A model generated the notes under the pieces. The model saw only the letters and a program-made list of their open reading frames with translations, ran no database searches and was not told the origin of the DNA. Shown one piece after another: positions 1 to 8,431 of a DNA stretch of 64,000 bases (position 1 is its first letter; each line of letters starts with the position of its first letter). Source of the stretch: Rickettsiales bacterium (lineage in GTDB: Bacteria; Pseudomonadota; Alphaproteobacteria; Rickettsiales; SXRF01); contig JAWKXN010000001.1 of the NCBI GenBank assembly GCA_041396965.1, positions 682,001-746,000 of the forward strand. The letters run 5' to 3'. Position numbers and translations under genes: made by a program.

Positions 1-36
1 TATCCAAAGATAATATTAAGCGTTTTGAGTATAGAT

Positions 37-870
37 ATGGTCAGATACCGGTTTGATTCGCGCATATCCTTCTGTCACGCTATTTTTTCGGTACGTGCGT
101 TGTCTATAATATTTTTTATGGCGATAACTATCTTTTCTTTTTCAGCGTCCGCACAGCTTATGACCTTGCCGACGGTTACAGTAATGGCGGATAGCAATCT
201 TGGTGTAGTCGTAGCAGAGATAGCTCGTGATTATTCAAAAGAAAATAATATTTCCGTAAATAATTCTTTTTTATCCCAAAACGCGCAACAAGAGCAGATA
301 AATGAGGGGTCGGCCGCTGATATACTCATTACCGCTAAACAAGACTGGATTGAGGAATTGAAATCTCGTGGACTCATAGATATTTATTCACCAACAAACA
401 TAGCAAGTGATAAGCTGGTTCTCATTGGTCCTTCTAGCTCAAAAGTAGTATCAATGGGAGCTGGTAGGTTGCCGACTAACGCTATGATTGAGGAAAGTAG
501 TGGTAATCCAATGTTCTTGCTAGGAAATCCTGAAAATTTGTTAGAGGGGGTTTATGGTAAGGAGTCAATGCGTAGTCTTGGCATCGCTTCTGATTTTGAA
601 CGCTACACTTTGTATATAAAAGATTTAGAGCAAATATTTGACATGGTAGCCAATCAGAATGCTTTCGCTATATGTTTTCACAGCTCCACCATCGGTAGAA
701 AAGGTATAAGGATAATAGATTATATACCGGAGGTCGCTCATAAATCCATAGATTATTACGCGGTGGTGATAGCTGGCGATAATATGGATCAGGCAAGAAA
801 TTTTCTTAACTATCTTAAAAGTGATAAGGTAAAAAAGATATTCCGTAAATATGGATTTTTCACTAATTAA
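37..870 (+). CDS. ModA-like periplasmic substrate-binding protein of an ABC transporter
   Basis: This resembles the molybdate-binding ModA family: an extracytoplasmic solute receptor that delivers an oxyanion to an ABC permease. Visible are a hydrophobic signal segment ending in ASA before Gln, the mature-start pattern VTVMADSNLG, the ADILITAKQDWIEEL block equivalent to the ModA ligand-binding region, and a C-terminal NFLNYLKSDKVKKIFRKYGF ending typical of ModA. No modB or modC is seen, and the gene lies at the left edge, so partners could be outside the window. The frame is open to the window edge; I chose the first ATG, but a TTG at 25 or a start further left is possible. Ligand identity is inferred from family only. 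The stop overlaps the convergent hemC stop by 4 bases. Confidence 0.7.
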   Translation: MVRYRFDSRISFCHAIFSVRALSIIFFMAITIFSFSASAQLMTLPTVTVMADSNLGVVVAEIARDYSKENNISVNNSFLSQNAQQEQINEGSAADILITAKQDWIEELKSRGLIDIYSPTNIASDKLVLIGPSSSKVVSMGAGRLPTNAMIEESSGNPMFLLGNPENLLEGVYGKESMRSLGIASDFERYTLYIKDLEQIFDMVANQNAFAICFHSSTIGRKGIRIIDYIPEVAHKSIDYYAVVIAGDNMDQARNFLNYLKSDKVKKIFRKYGFFTN

Positions 871-1778
871 GAATCACGTTTCCTTTTTATTTCCTCGCCT
901 ACTGCTATACCTATATTTTCATAATCGCTGATATTTCCTTTCAGCTCAGCGGTATAATATTGGCTACCGTCAGGCTTTGCGAGCAAACCACGCATAAAAA
1001 TATTATCTCCTTCAATAACAGCGTGTCCCGATATAGGAGTACGGCAGGAACCATCAAGAGTGGCAAGAAACGACCGCTCGCAGTTGGCCGCTATGGCACT
1101 GTTTGTATGATTAAGTGGGGCGAGCAAATCCAGAATTTTTGTATCATCACCGCGACATTCAACACCTACCACGCCCTGCGCTACCGCCGGAAGAAATTCA
1201 TCTATATCAAGCGCACTTCCTACATCGCTTAGTTTTAGGCGGTTAAGTCCTGCTTGCGCTAACATAGTAGCGTCAGCCACTCCTTGTTTTAGTTTCTTTA
1301 ATCTAGTCTCAACATTGCCACGAAACGACACTATATTTATATCAGGTCTTTTAATTTTGACCAAAGACGCGCGACGTAGGGATGACGTACCAAATACTGC
1401 GCCTTCCTTAAGGTCATTAAGGCTTTTTATATTCTCTGCGATTAGTACGTCACGTGGATCTTCCCGCTCAGTCATCGCGCCAATTATAAGCCCGTCTGGT
1501 AGTTTTGTTGGCATATCCTTCATTGAGTGAACTGCGATGTCCAAACTACCATCAAGTAAACCCTCCTCAATCTCTTTAGTAAATAATCCCTTGCCACCAA
1601 TATCAGCGAGCGGTTTTTCAGTGAATTTATCGCCGCTGGTTGTGATAGGAACTATCTCCACTTGAATATTCGGATGGTACGACAACAGCATATCCCGTAT
1701 CTGCGTTGCTTGTGCTATAGCAAGCGGGCTTTTTCTGGTGCCAAGCCTTATAATATTTGATTTTAAGCGTATGTTCAT
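867..1778 (-). CDS. hemC: Porphobilinogen deaminase (hydroxymethylbilane synthase)
   Basis: HemC polymerises four porphobilinogen molecules into hydroxymethylbilane in cytoplasmic tetrapyrrole (haem) synthesis. The 303-residue length is normal. The N-terminus LGTRKSPLAIAQA, the central HSMKDMPT and the FRGNVETRLKKL block are family signatures, and the dipyrromethane-cofactor cysteine sits in LDGSCRTPISGHA near residue 245. It is divergent from tsaD with about 48 bp between starts, an arrangement common in alphaproteobacteria, so the two probably share a promoter region. Nothing looks damaged. Confidence 0.97.
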   Translation of the reverse strand: MNIRLKSNIIRLGTRKSPLAIAQATQIRDMLLSYHPNIQVEIVPITTSGDKFTEKPLADIGGKGLFTKEIEEGLLDGSLDIAVHSMKDMPTKLPDGLIIGAMTEREDPRDVLIAENIKSLNDLKEGAVFGTSSLRRASLVKIKRPDINIVSFRGNVETRLKKLKQGVADATMLAQAGLNRLKLSDVGSALDIDEFLPAVAQGVVGVECRGDDTKILDLLAPLNHTNSAIAANCERSFLATLDGSCRTPISGHAVIEGDNIFMRGLLAKPDGSQYYTAELKGNISDYENIGIAVGEEIKRKRDS

Positions 1779-1826
1779 ATAGCAACTCTATATAATAGAT
1801 ATGAATAATAATAAACGAATAAATAT

Positions 1827-2849
1827 ATGAAAATACTGGGAATTGAAACAAGCTGTGATGAGACTTCAGCGGCAGTGGTGACTGATGACAGAAATATATT
1901 GTCTAATATTGTATTATCGCAAAGAGAACATGAGGTTTACGGTGGCGTAGTACCAGAGATCGCCTCACGTGCACATATGGAGCATATTGAGGCGGTTATT
2001 AAAAAAGCTCTTGAGGAAGCCACCTGTGATTTATCCGAGTTAGACGCTATAGCGGTAACAGCGGGGCCGGGTCTTATCGGTGGAGTAATAGTCGGGGTGA
2101 TGACCGCTAAGGCGATAGCGAGTGTTATAAAAAAACCGTTTGTGGCGGTAAATCATTTGGAAGGACACGCTCTTACAGTCCGTCTTAGTGATAATATAGA
2201 TTTTCCATACCTTACATTGTTGGTATCTGGTGGGCATTGTCAGTTTTTAATAGTGGAGGGTGTTGGTGGGTATCAGATGCTTGGAAGCACACTTGATGAC
2301 TCACTGGGTGAGGCTTATGATAAAACCGCTAAAATGCTCGGTCTTGGCTATCCGGGGGGAGCGGTGGTTGAAAGATACGCGAAAAATGGTGATGAGCTTG
2401 CTTATAAATTTCCGATTCCTTTGCAGGGTAGGGAAGGTTGTGATCTGTCATTTTCAGGACTTAAAACCGCTGTACGCCTTAAAATTGAGGAAATTAAAAA
2501 GAGTAGAGGAGAATTAAACGCTATTGATATAGCTGATATATGCGCTTCTTTTCAATATAGCGCTACTAAATCGCTGCTTGAGAAATCACAGTTCGCTGTT
2601 AACGAGTTTAAGAAAAAACATAAAAATGGAAAATATTTCGCTCTTACCGGAGGAGTCGCCGCTAATCAATATATCAGGGAAAAACTATCAGTTATACTTG
2701 AAGAAAATGGTCTCGTGCTTGTCGCTCCACCGGTAAAATTATGTAGTGATAACGCCGCTATGATCGCTTGGGCTGGTATTGAGAGGTTTAGGCTTGGCTT
2801 TAGCGATAATTTAGATTTTGAACCAAAAGCCAGATGGGCATTGTATTAG
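1827..2849 (+). CDS. tsaD: tRNA N6-adenosine threonylcarbamoyltransferase TsaD
   Basis: TsaD, with TsaB and TsaE, transfers the threonylcarbamoyl group to A37 of ANN-decoding tRNAs. The 340-residue ASKHA-fold protein begins MKILGIETSCDETSAAVV, carries the metal-binding NHLEGH motif, the LVSGGHCQF phosphate loop and a C-terminal LCSDNAAMIAWAG containing the conserved Asp. Length and ends match the family. It is divergent from hemC; downstream is a hairpin-rich spacer before the convergent purA. Confidence 0.97.
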   Translation: MKILGIETSCDETSAAVVTDDRNILSNIVLSQREHEVYGGVVPEIASRAHMEHIEAVIKKALEEATCDLSELDAIAVTAGPGLIGGVIVGVMTAKAIASVIKKPFVAVNHLEGHALTVRLSDNIDFPYLTLLVSGGHCQFLIVEGVGGYQMLGSTLDDSLGEAYDKTAKMLGLGYPGGAVVERYAKNGDELAYKFPIPLQGREGCDLSFSGLKTAVRLKIEEIKKSRGELNAIDIADICASFQYSATKSLLEKSQFAVNEFKKKHKNGKYFALTGGVAANQYIREKLSVILEENGLVLVAPPVKLCSDNAAMIAWAGIERFRLGFSDNLDFEPKARWALY

Positions 2850-2874
2850 GAATTAAGAATGGAGAACACAAGAA

Positions 2875-2976
2875 GCACGACCAGCAGGTCGTGCCAGCCC
2901 TGCCTGTCCGCCGAAGCTCAAAGAACGTAGGAGGAAGCTGTATCCCATGCGAAAGACAGTAGTCTTTCACGGGGAT
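2875..2976. repeat. Hairpin-rich intergenic repeat between convergent tsaD and purA
   Basis: Two perfect hairpins are visible: 2875-2882 pairs with 2887-2894 (8-bp stem, AGCA loop) and 2951-2957 pairs with 2962-2968 (7-bp stem, AGTA loop). The segment 2935-2976 recurs at 56284-56325 with about 39 of 42 bases identical, so this is a dispersed element and not only a terminator. Its place between two convergent genes suits bidirectional termination, which I infer. Confidence 0.75.
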
Positions 2977-2991
2977 TAAACAAAAAGATCC

Positions 2992-4284
2992 CTAATCCAC
3001 AAACGGATCTCTTACCAGTATTGTATCCTCCCGCTTAGGGCTGGTAGAAAGTAGCGCTACCGGACATTCTATTAGCTCTTCAATCCGGCGTATATATTTT
3101 ATCGCCTGCGCTGGAAGCTCCGCCCAGCTTTGCTTGCCACCTGTCGTTTCGCTCCAACCTTCCATTTCTTCATATACCGGTTCTATTTCCGCCTGTATCT
3201 TGCTGGATGCGGGCAGATAGTCATATATTTTTCCGTTATGTTTGTAGCCTACGCATATTTTTATCTTCTCAAAACCATCAAGAACGTCAAGTTTAGTAAG
3301 AGCGATACCAGTTATTCCGGCGATTCTTACAGTCTGGCGCACTAGGGTCGCGTCAAACCAGCCGCAACGCCTGCTCCTGCCAGTAACCGTTCCAAACTCA
3401 TGACCAACTCTGCCTAAAGTTTGACCTATTTCATCATTAAGCTCCGTTGGAAAAGGACCACTACCAACACGGGTAGTATAGGCTTTGGTAATGCCAAGCA
3501 CATAACCAATAGCGTTCATTCCAATTCCAGCGCCAGTAGTCGCCGCTCCCGCTAGAGTGTTTGATGAGGTGACATAAGGGTAAGTACCATAATCAACGTC
3601 AAGCAACGCTCCTTGCGCCCCTTCAAATAATATACGTTTGCCATCACGGCGCAACTGATGCAGCAATAACCAGACTGGTGTTGAGAATTCCAGTATTTTC
3701 GGCGCTATATCAAGCAGAGGTTTTAGTATCTCATCTATTGTTACGGGCTCTTTACCAGCGTTATTTAAGAATATATTATGGTAGTTAAGTAGGTTTTCTA
3801 TTTTTTCTTTAAGGCTTTCTGTATCCGATAGGTCACAGACACGTATCGCTCGTCTTCCTACCTTATCCTCATAGGCTGGTCCTATGCCACGTCCGGTAGT
3901 TCCTATTTTACTCTTACCACGACCAATTTCCGCCGCCTGATCAGCTATTTGATGAATAGGTAGAATTAATGGCGCGTTTTCCGCTATACGTAAATTATCA
4001 GCGTTTATCTCTACACCAAGATTTCCAATCGTCTCAATCTCTTTAAGCAATGCGAAAGGATCTATTACCACGCCATTGCCGATGATTGATAATTTGCCAG
4101 AACGCACTATCCCTGAGGGAAGTAGTGACAATTTATAGGTGACACCATCCACTACTAGCGTATGACCAGCATTGTGACCACCTTGAAAACGCACCACCAC
4201 ATCAGCGCGCTCAGACAGCCAGTCAACCACCTTGCCTTTGCCTTCATCGCCCCATTGCGAACCCATTACCACTACATTTGCCAT
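2992..4284 (-). CDS. purA: Adenylosuccinate synthase
   Basis: PurA condenses IMP with aspartate using GTP, the first committed step to AMP. The 430-residue length is standard. The N-terminus MANVVVMGSQWGDEGKGK contains the GDEGKGK P-loop and catalytic Asp13; the catalytic His lies in GGHNAGHT; GTTGRGIGPAYEDK and a C-terminal LSTSPKREDTI are also family blocks. It lies about 30 bp downstream of hisZ on the same strand, a frequent alphaproteobacterial pair, so cotranscription is likely. The window also encodes purL, so purine synthesis appears intact at least in part. Confidence 0.97.
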   Translation of the reverse strand: MANVVVMGSQWGDEGKGKVVDWLSERADVVVRFQGGHNAGHTLVVDGVTYKLSLLPSGIVRSGKLSIIGNGVVIDPFALLKEIETIGNLGVEINADNLRIAENAPLILPIHQIADQAAEIGRGKSKIGTTGRGIGPAYEDKVGRRAIRVCDLSDTESLKEKIENLLNYHNIFLNNAGKEPVTIDEILKPLLDIAPKILEFSTPVWLLLHQLRRDGKRILFEGAQGALLDVDYGTYPYVTSSNTLAGAATTGAGIGMNAIGYVLGITKAYTTRVGSGPFPTELNDEIGQTLGRVGHEFGTVTGRSRRCGWFDATLVRQTVRIAGITGIALTKLDVLDGFEKIKICVGYKHNGKIYDYLPASSKIQAEIEPVYEEMEGWSETTGGKQSWAELPAQAIKYIRRIEELIECPVALLSTSPKREDTILVRDPFVD

Positions 4285-4314
4285 TTACTATCTTTCTCTT
4301 TTATTGGTATTATT

Positions 4315-5460
4315 CTAAGATAACTCAACTATCTCGCCACTGGTGTAAATATAACCGCAACCAAGACGTTTCGCTTCATTTTTACAATTTCCATAGCCCT
4401 CAACAGCATGTATTAGCACAAACCCATCATTACGCAGTTTTTCAGTGCCTTCAGTGTCAATCCCCTCACTTATCAATATGCGCTTTTTCGCTGGGGGCTT
4501 TGGTAATATGTCAAGTAAGGTTTCCATATACAAGGTAAATCCGGTAGCCTCAATGTCAGACTCGGCGGTTGCCCCTTGTATCCTATATCTGCCACCACGC
4601 CCTACCTCATAAGTAACCCCGTCAACAAATATAGAAAATCCTATTCCCAAATGGTAATCCTCACTATAGCTTTCGGTAGCGTCTATAGTTATTTTTAGGT
4701 CATCTCCACCATGTTTTTTCAGTATATCAATTACCTGACGCAGATCAGCGCATTCACGGCGCGCGCTATCCGGTAGGTCAAGGCGTTCTATATTGGGTAG
4801 CATAGTTTCCGCCGCTCCAATATTGCGCAATAGACCGATAAGAGTTTCCTGATAAGTAAACTGGATGTTACTTACAGAAGATATATCTTTACGCGCGACC
4901 GCCGCTAGCAACTCTTGCAGTTTTTCCTCATCAAATTTCTCGGTTCTAAGCAGTGAGCTTACGATTCCCGGAAGGTTCAAATCAAGGGAAATGTTGCTTA
5001 TACCAACCGCTTGTAACGCTTTTACCATTATCAGTATAACCTCAGCGTCGGCTCCCGCTTTTGCCGCTCCGATAAGCTCTATACCCACCTGATGTAGCTG
5101 CCTATTATTCTTTGTTCTTTCACCACGCATTTTTAGTATGGAATCGCTATAACAAAGCCTAAGCGGACGTGGAAGCTGTTTAAGTCGGGTCATCGCTATG
5201 CGTGCGACTTGTGGAGTTATGTCTGACCTTATTCCCATGAACTTATGAGAAATCGGATCCATCACTCGAAAGATTTGTTGGCTTAACATTCTTCCTCTGC
5301 CTTCAAGCAGGCTCTCACTATATTCCATCAAAGATGGAGCTATTTGCTCATAACCAAAACTCTCAAATAAAGATAACATCTTATAAGCAAGCTCGGTTTT
5401 CTGTCCTGCCTGTGGTGGCAACAAGTCATAACAACCGGGAGGTAATAGGGATTTAGTCAT
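4315..5460 (-). CDS. hisZ: ATP phosphoribosyltransferase regulatory subunit HisZ
   Basis: HisZ is a catalytically inactive histidyl-tRNA-synthetase-like protein that activates the short form of HisG, the first histidine-biosynthesis enzyme. The 381-residue protein starts with a Leu/Pro-rich segment leading to YDLLPPQAG, has the class-II-synthetase-like core around LRLCYSDSILK and GRGGRYR, and lacks the anticodon-binding domain of true HisRS (about 420 residues). Its position just upstream of purA fits HisZ and not HisS. hisG is not in the window. Confidence 0.88.
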   Translation of the reverse strand: MTKSLLPPGCYDLLPPQAGQKTELAYKMLSLFESFGYEQIAPSLMEYSESLLEGRGRMLSQQIFRVMDPISHKFMGIRSDITPQVARIAMTRLKQLPRPLRLCYSDSILKMRGERTKNNRQLHQVGIELIGAAKAGADAEVILIMVKALQAVGISNISLDLNLPGIVSSLLRTEKFDEEKLQELLAAVARKDISSVSNIQFTYQETLIGLLRNIGAAETMLPNIERLDLPDSARRECADLRQVIDILKKHGGDDLKITIDATESYSEDYHLGIGFSIFVDGVTYEVGRGGRYRIQGATAESDIEATGFTLYMETLLDILPKPPAKKRILISEGIDTEGTEKLRNDGFVLIHAVEGYGNCKNEAKRLGCGYIYTSGEIVELS

Positions 5461-5564
5461 TTGCGTTTATTTATCAATATAGTTACTAAAAACCGGAATT
5501 ATAGTTATTTGAACGATTTTTACAATATACAAGTCTCCGCGAAATGTTAATTTTATGGAGACCT

Positions 5565-5622
5565 CTATAAAAATCTTGTCCAAAATATAGAGTTTTGCAC
5601 CACGAAGCAGACGTACCAATTA
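5565..5622. repeat. Degenerate dispersed repeat, copy 1
   Basis: This 58-bp segment, in the 174-bp space between hisZ and pssA, aligns with 14099-14156 at roughly 75 percent identity by eye; the best-conserved part is the right half, ending in CAATTA here and CTAATTA in the other copy. No gene is seen in this gap. Its function is unknown. Confidence 0.5.
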
Positions 5623-5634
5623 CCTTAAACAAAA

Positions 5635-6441
5635 TTACTTCTCATTTGCTGGTATCTGTTGGGTAGCATGTTGTTTTTCCAGATTTTTATACTGTTTTAC
5701 GCTAAAAAATATGGAGCATAGATAAACAATGCCAAGAGTTGAGATGAATATCCAAGGCTCTATTATAAAGAAAACCAACATGAAGCTGAAAAATATCATG
5801 AATTTAGGAATCCACTCATGACTTATTTTTATGTTTTTACCAGAAAAAGTCGGTATCCGGCTTGCCATTAGGGTAGCTATAATGACCATGTAGCCGATAG
5901 TCACAAAATGTGGCATTATAAAATAGCGGTCTGTTTGAATATGTAATATTACTGGGATTAAGCATAATATCCCACCAGCGGGTGAGGGCATACCGACGAA
6001 AAACTCTTTTTCCCATTTTTGCTTATCATAATTGAACAGATCAGTGTTAAATCTAGCCAATCTTAAAGCGACGCACACCGAGAAGAATAGAACAACCGCC
6101 CATCCGATTCCTTTTACCTCATTTAATTGCCACATATAGACGACTAGAGCGGGCGCGACCCCAAAGCATAAAAAATCAGATAGTGAATCAAGCTGCGCGC
6201 CAAAATCACTGGTAGCTCCCAGCATACGGGCGATTCTGCCATCCATTCCGTCAATAATAGCAGCGGCTATTATAAACATTACCGATATTTCAAAACGTCC
6301 AAGCATGGCAAAACGTATAGCGGAAAGACCACAGCACATACCGCCTATAGTTATCATATTAGGAAACAGGCGGGAAATTGGCTGTTTCCCGTTTAGTAAT
6401 CTTCTCCTTAAGCGTTCCTCACGCCTTCTGCTATATTTCAT
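5635..6441 (-). CDS. pssA: CDP-diacylglycerol--serine O-phosphatidyltransferase
   Basis: This membrane enzyme makes phosphatidylserine from CDP-diacylglycerol and serine, feeding phosphatidylethanolamine synthesis. The complete CDP-alcohol phosphatidyltransferase motif DGx2ARx8Gx3Dx3D is readable in DGRIARMLG...DFGAQLDSLSD around residues 65-90. Several hydrophobic membrane segments follow. At 268 residues it is the short, integral-membrane PssA type. psd lies immediately upstream on the same strand (40 bp), giving a two-gene phosphatidylethanolamine operon. Confidence 0.95.
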   Translation of the reverse strand: MKYSRRREERLRRRLLNGKQPISRLFPNMITIGGMCCGLSAIRFAMLGRFEISVMFIIAAAIIDGMDGRIARMLGATSDFGAQLDSLSDFLCFGVAPALVVYMWQLNEVKGIGWAVVLFFSVCVALRLARFNTDLFNYDKQKWEKEFFVGMPSPAGGILCLIPVILHIQTDRYFIMPHFVTIGYMVIIATLMASRIPTFSGKNIKISHEWIPKFMIFFSFMLVFFIIEPWIFISTLGIVYLCSIFFSVKQYKNLEKQHATQQIPANEK

Positions 6442-6481
6442 CTATATATAAACACTATATTATTTATGAATTATTTATGAA

Positions 6482-7198
6482 CTAATGTTTTGTGCCGATA
6501 CGGTTGGACTCATTGCTTTTTATATCAGCGATTATAGTTTCACCACCAACCATACGCTGTCCAATCATAACCATCGGCATAACGTCAGGCGGCAGATAAA
6601 CATCAACACGGCTGCCAAAACGGATTATTCCGAACTGCTCACCAGTTTTGACCGGCTGGTTCTCAATTAAGTCACAAACTATTCTTCTCGCGACTAACCC
6701 AGCTATCTGCACAACACCGATACTCGCGTCATCAGGAGTAGTTATCTTTATAATCTGACGTTCATTTTCCTCGCTGGCTTTATCTAAAGAGGCGTTTAAG
6801 AATTTACCGGGTTCATAATGTAATTTGCTGATGCTACCAGCGATCGGGATACGGTTTACGTGAACATCAAACACATTTAGAAATATGCTTACTCTGGTAT
6901 GTTCATCCTCTCCTAACTCTAGCTCGGCAGGAGGAATCACCTTACTTATGGTTTGGACTATGCCATCAGCCGGACTAATAATAAGTCCTTCACGTATCGG
7001 AGAGATTCTGTTTGGATTACGGAAAAAATACACACACCAGAAAAGTAGTATAAAACCTATCCAGCCAAGAAAAGAAGAAATCAGAGCTAGTACCACGAAT
7101 ACAGCAAAAAATATCGCGATAAACGGCCATCCGGTCGGATGGATAGGAACAAATACGCTCTTTATTGTCTCCAGCAAGTGGTTATCCTGTGACTGCAT
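6482..7198 (-). CDS. psd: Phosphatidylserine decarboxylase proenzyme
   Basis: Psd decarboxylates phosphatidylserine to phosphatidylethanolamine and becomes active by self-cleavage that leaves a pyruvoyl group. The short (about 238 residue) form is seen, with two membrane segments near residues 30-62, the DVHVNR block near 115-120 and the Gly-Ser cleavage pair in FGIIRFGSRVD close to the C-terminus. I chose the ATG at 7198 because GGAG lies 6 bases upstream; an in-frame TTG at 7210 is less convincing. It is cotranscribed with pssA. The 187 bp upstream hold no gene and should contain the promoter. Confidence 0.95.
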   Translation of the reverse strand: MQSQDNHLLETIKSVFVPIHPTGWPFIAIFFAVFVVLALISSFLGWIGFILLFWCVYFFRNPNRISPIREGLIISPADGIVQTISKVIPPAELELGEDEHTRVSIFLNVFDVHVNRIPIAGSISKLHYEPGKFLNASLDKASEENERQIIKITTPDDASIGVVQIAGLVARRIVCDLIENQPVKTGEQFGIIRFGSRVDVYLPPDVMPMVMIGQRMVGGETIIADIKSNESNRIGTKH

Positions 7199-7385
7199 CT
7201 TAATCTCCAATTTGTATTAAATCTATCTGGTAGGAACTATATATTATCTGTGATTCTTTGTCTAGGAAGTTAGGCATGGTTGTTATTGATAATTTTTGTA
7301 AAAAATATCAAGCAGACAGCTTTAGAAAGAGCGGTCATTATCACAGTAAACCTGTTCCAAAACTACAGATTAACTCATAAGGTTA

Positions 7386-7544
7386 CTATTTTGCAGTAGA
7401 CTTTGCTTTCGCCGGATCTTTTGGAACAATAGGAACAGCTATACTATTTTGATCAATATATGAGTCCATAGGTGTCACTACATTATTCGCGGCATTGCTC
7501 ACAGGTTCATGTATACTATCCACCACACCGCCTACACCACTAGA
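7386..7544 (-). other. Out-of-frame C-terminal tail of the EF-hand gene
   Basis: Immediately after the EF-hand reading frame stops, the -1 frame opens and encodes about 53 residues (beginning SSGVGGVVDSIHEP and ending PKDPAKAKSTAK) before a stop at 7386-7388. It has no start codon of its own and begins right after an in-frame TAA. Loss of one base near 7545 would explain this: restoring it gives a continuous protein of about 310 residues. It may be a frameshift mutation, a sequence error or programmed frameshifting. Confidence 0.5.
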
Positions 7545-8308
7545 TGCTTATTACTCTTATTTGCCACTACTTGTGCGCTTTGTGGCAGCGCAGGAGCTTG
7601 TATTTGTTTTTCTGGATCCACGTCGTGATCGCTAGTTTCCGATCTTTTGGCTTTTTTTTCATTTATCTGGTTCTGTAAATCCAAACCGGCTTTAATTACC
7701 TCATCAGTAACGTTCAGTCCTTTGGTTAGCTGCTTGAGGTCATCTTTAGAACGGATTTTATGCCCATTTTTATTTAACTCAGAGATAGTTGTTGTCATCT
7801 CTTTTTTAGTTAGTGTTCCATCACCATCTATATCAAAGATAGCTCTGTTTGCAGCTTGCATGCTGGCAGAAATTAGCGGTTCGGCATTTTCAGCGATAAT
7901 GTCCATAGATTCCTTAGGAACAGTTATGTTTAATTTGCCTTCGATTAGTTCACCCATCATTGCAGTACCCTTATCTATCATATCAGGCCTTATAACCCCT
8001 GCTTTAACAAGATTTTCCCGATTAACTTTTCCCTTTATGTGGGCTGACATTTGATCCACTAGCTCTTCATCAATGTTACTAGGAAGTTCTCTTGATATAC
8101 TGCTCGCATGATGTGGATCAAGAACACCATTTCCGTCCGGATCTATAGCAGCTTTAATAAATGCTGTGATTTTTGAGGTAGTGGACCCTAAATGGGCTTC
8201 TAAATCACCCATCGCGGATTGAATTTTTTCTCTTTCTGGATCTGTTAGAGAATTAAGATATCCTTTTACCCCATTAGTGTTAGCCGATTGTTGAGTTTTG
8301 TCATTCAT
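7532..8308 (-). CDS. EF-hand domain protein, probably frameshifted at its C-terminus
   Basis: This 258-residue acidic protein has two clear EF-hand calcium loops: DPDGNGVLDP near residues 52-61 and DIDGDGTLTKKE near 165-176. There is no signal peptide or membrane segment, so it should be cytoplasmic unless exported by another route. The rest is helical, with charged KKAKRSETSDHDVDPEKQ near the end. The reading frame stops at HLVV, but the adjacent frame continues with an apparently coding tail (7386-7544). It is a single-gene unit between purL and psd on the same strand. The function is unknown; calcium sensing or buffering is an inference from the motif. Confidence 0.75.
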   Translation of the reverse strand: MNDKTQQSANTNGVKGYLNSLTDPEREKIQSAMGDLEAHLGSTTSKITAFIKAAIDPDGNGVLDPHHASSISRELPSNIDEELVDQMSAHIKGKVNRENLVKAGVIRPDMIDKGTAMMGELIEGKLNITVPKESMDIIAENAEPLISASMQAANRAIFDIDGDGTLTKKEMTTTISELNKNGHKIRSKDDLKQLTKGLNVTDEVIKAGLDLQNQINEKKAKRSETSDHDVDPEKQIQAPALPQSAQVVANKSNKHLVV

Positions 8309-8431
8309 GTCGGGCTCCTGACTGTGTATTGATATAAATTAACTAATATAATCCTAGCAGTTGATCAAGAAAGTCTCAATTATAGTTTTATGAAGTTTTT
8401 ATTACGGCAATGTTACGAGGTTGTAATCTGC

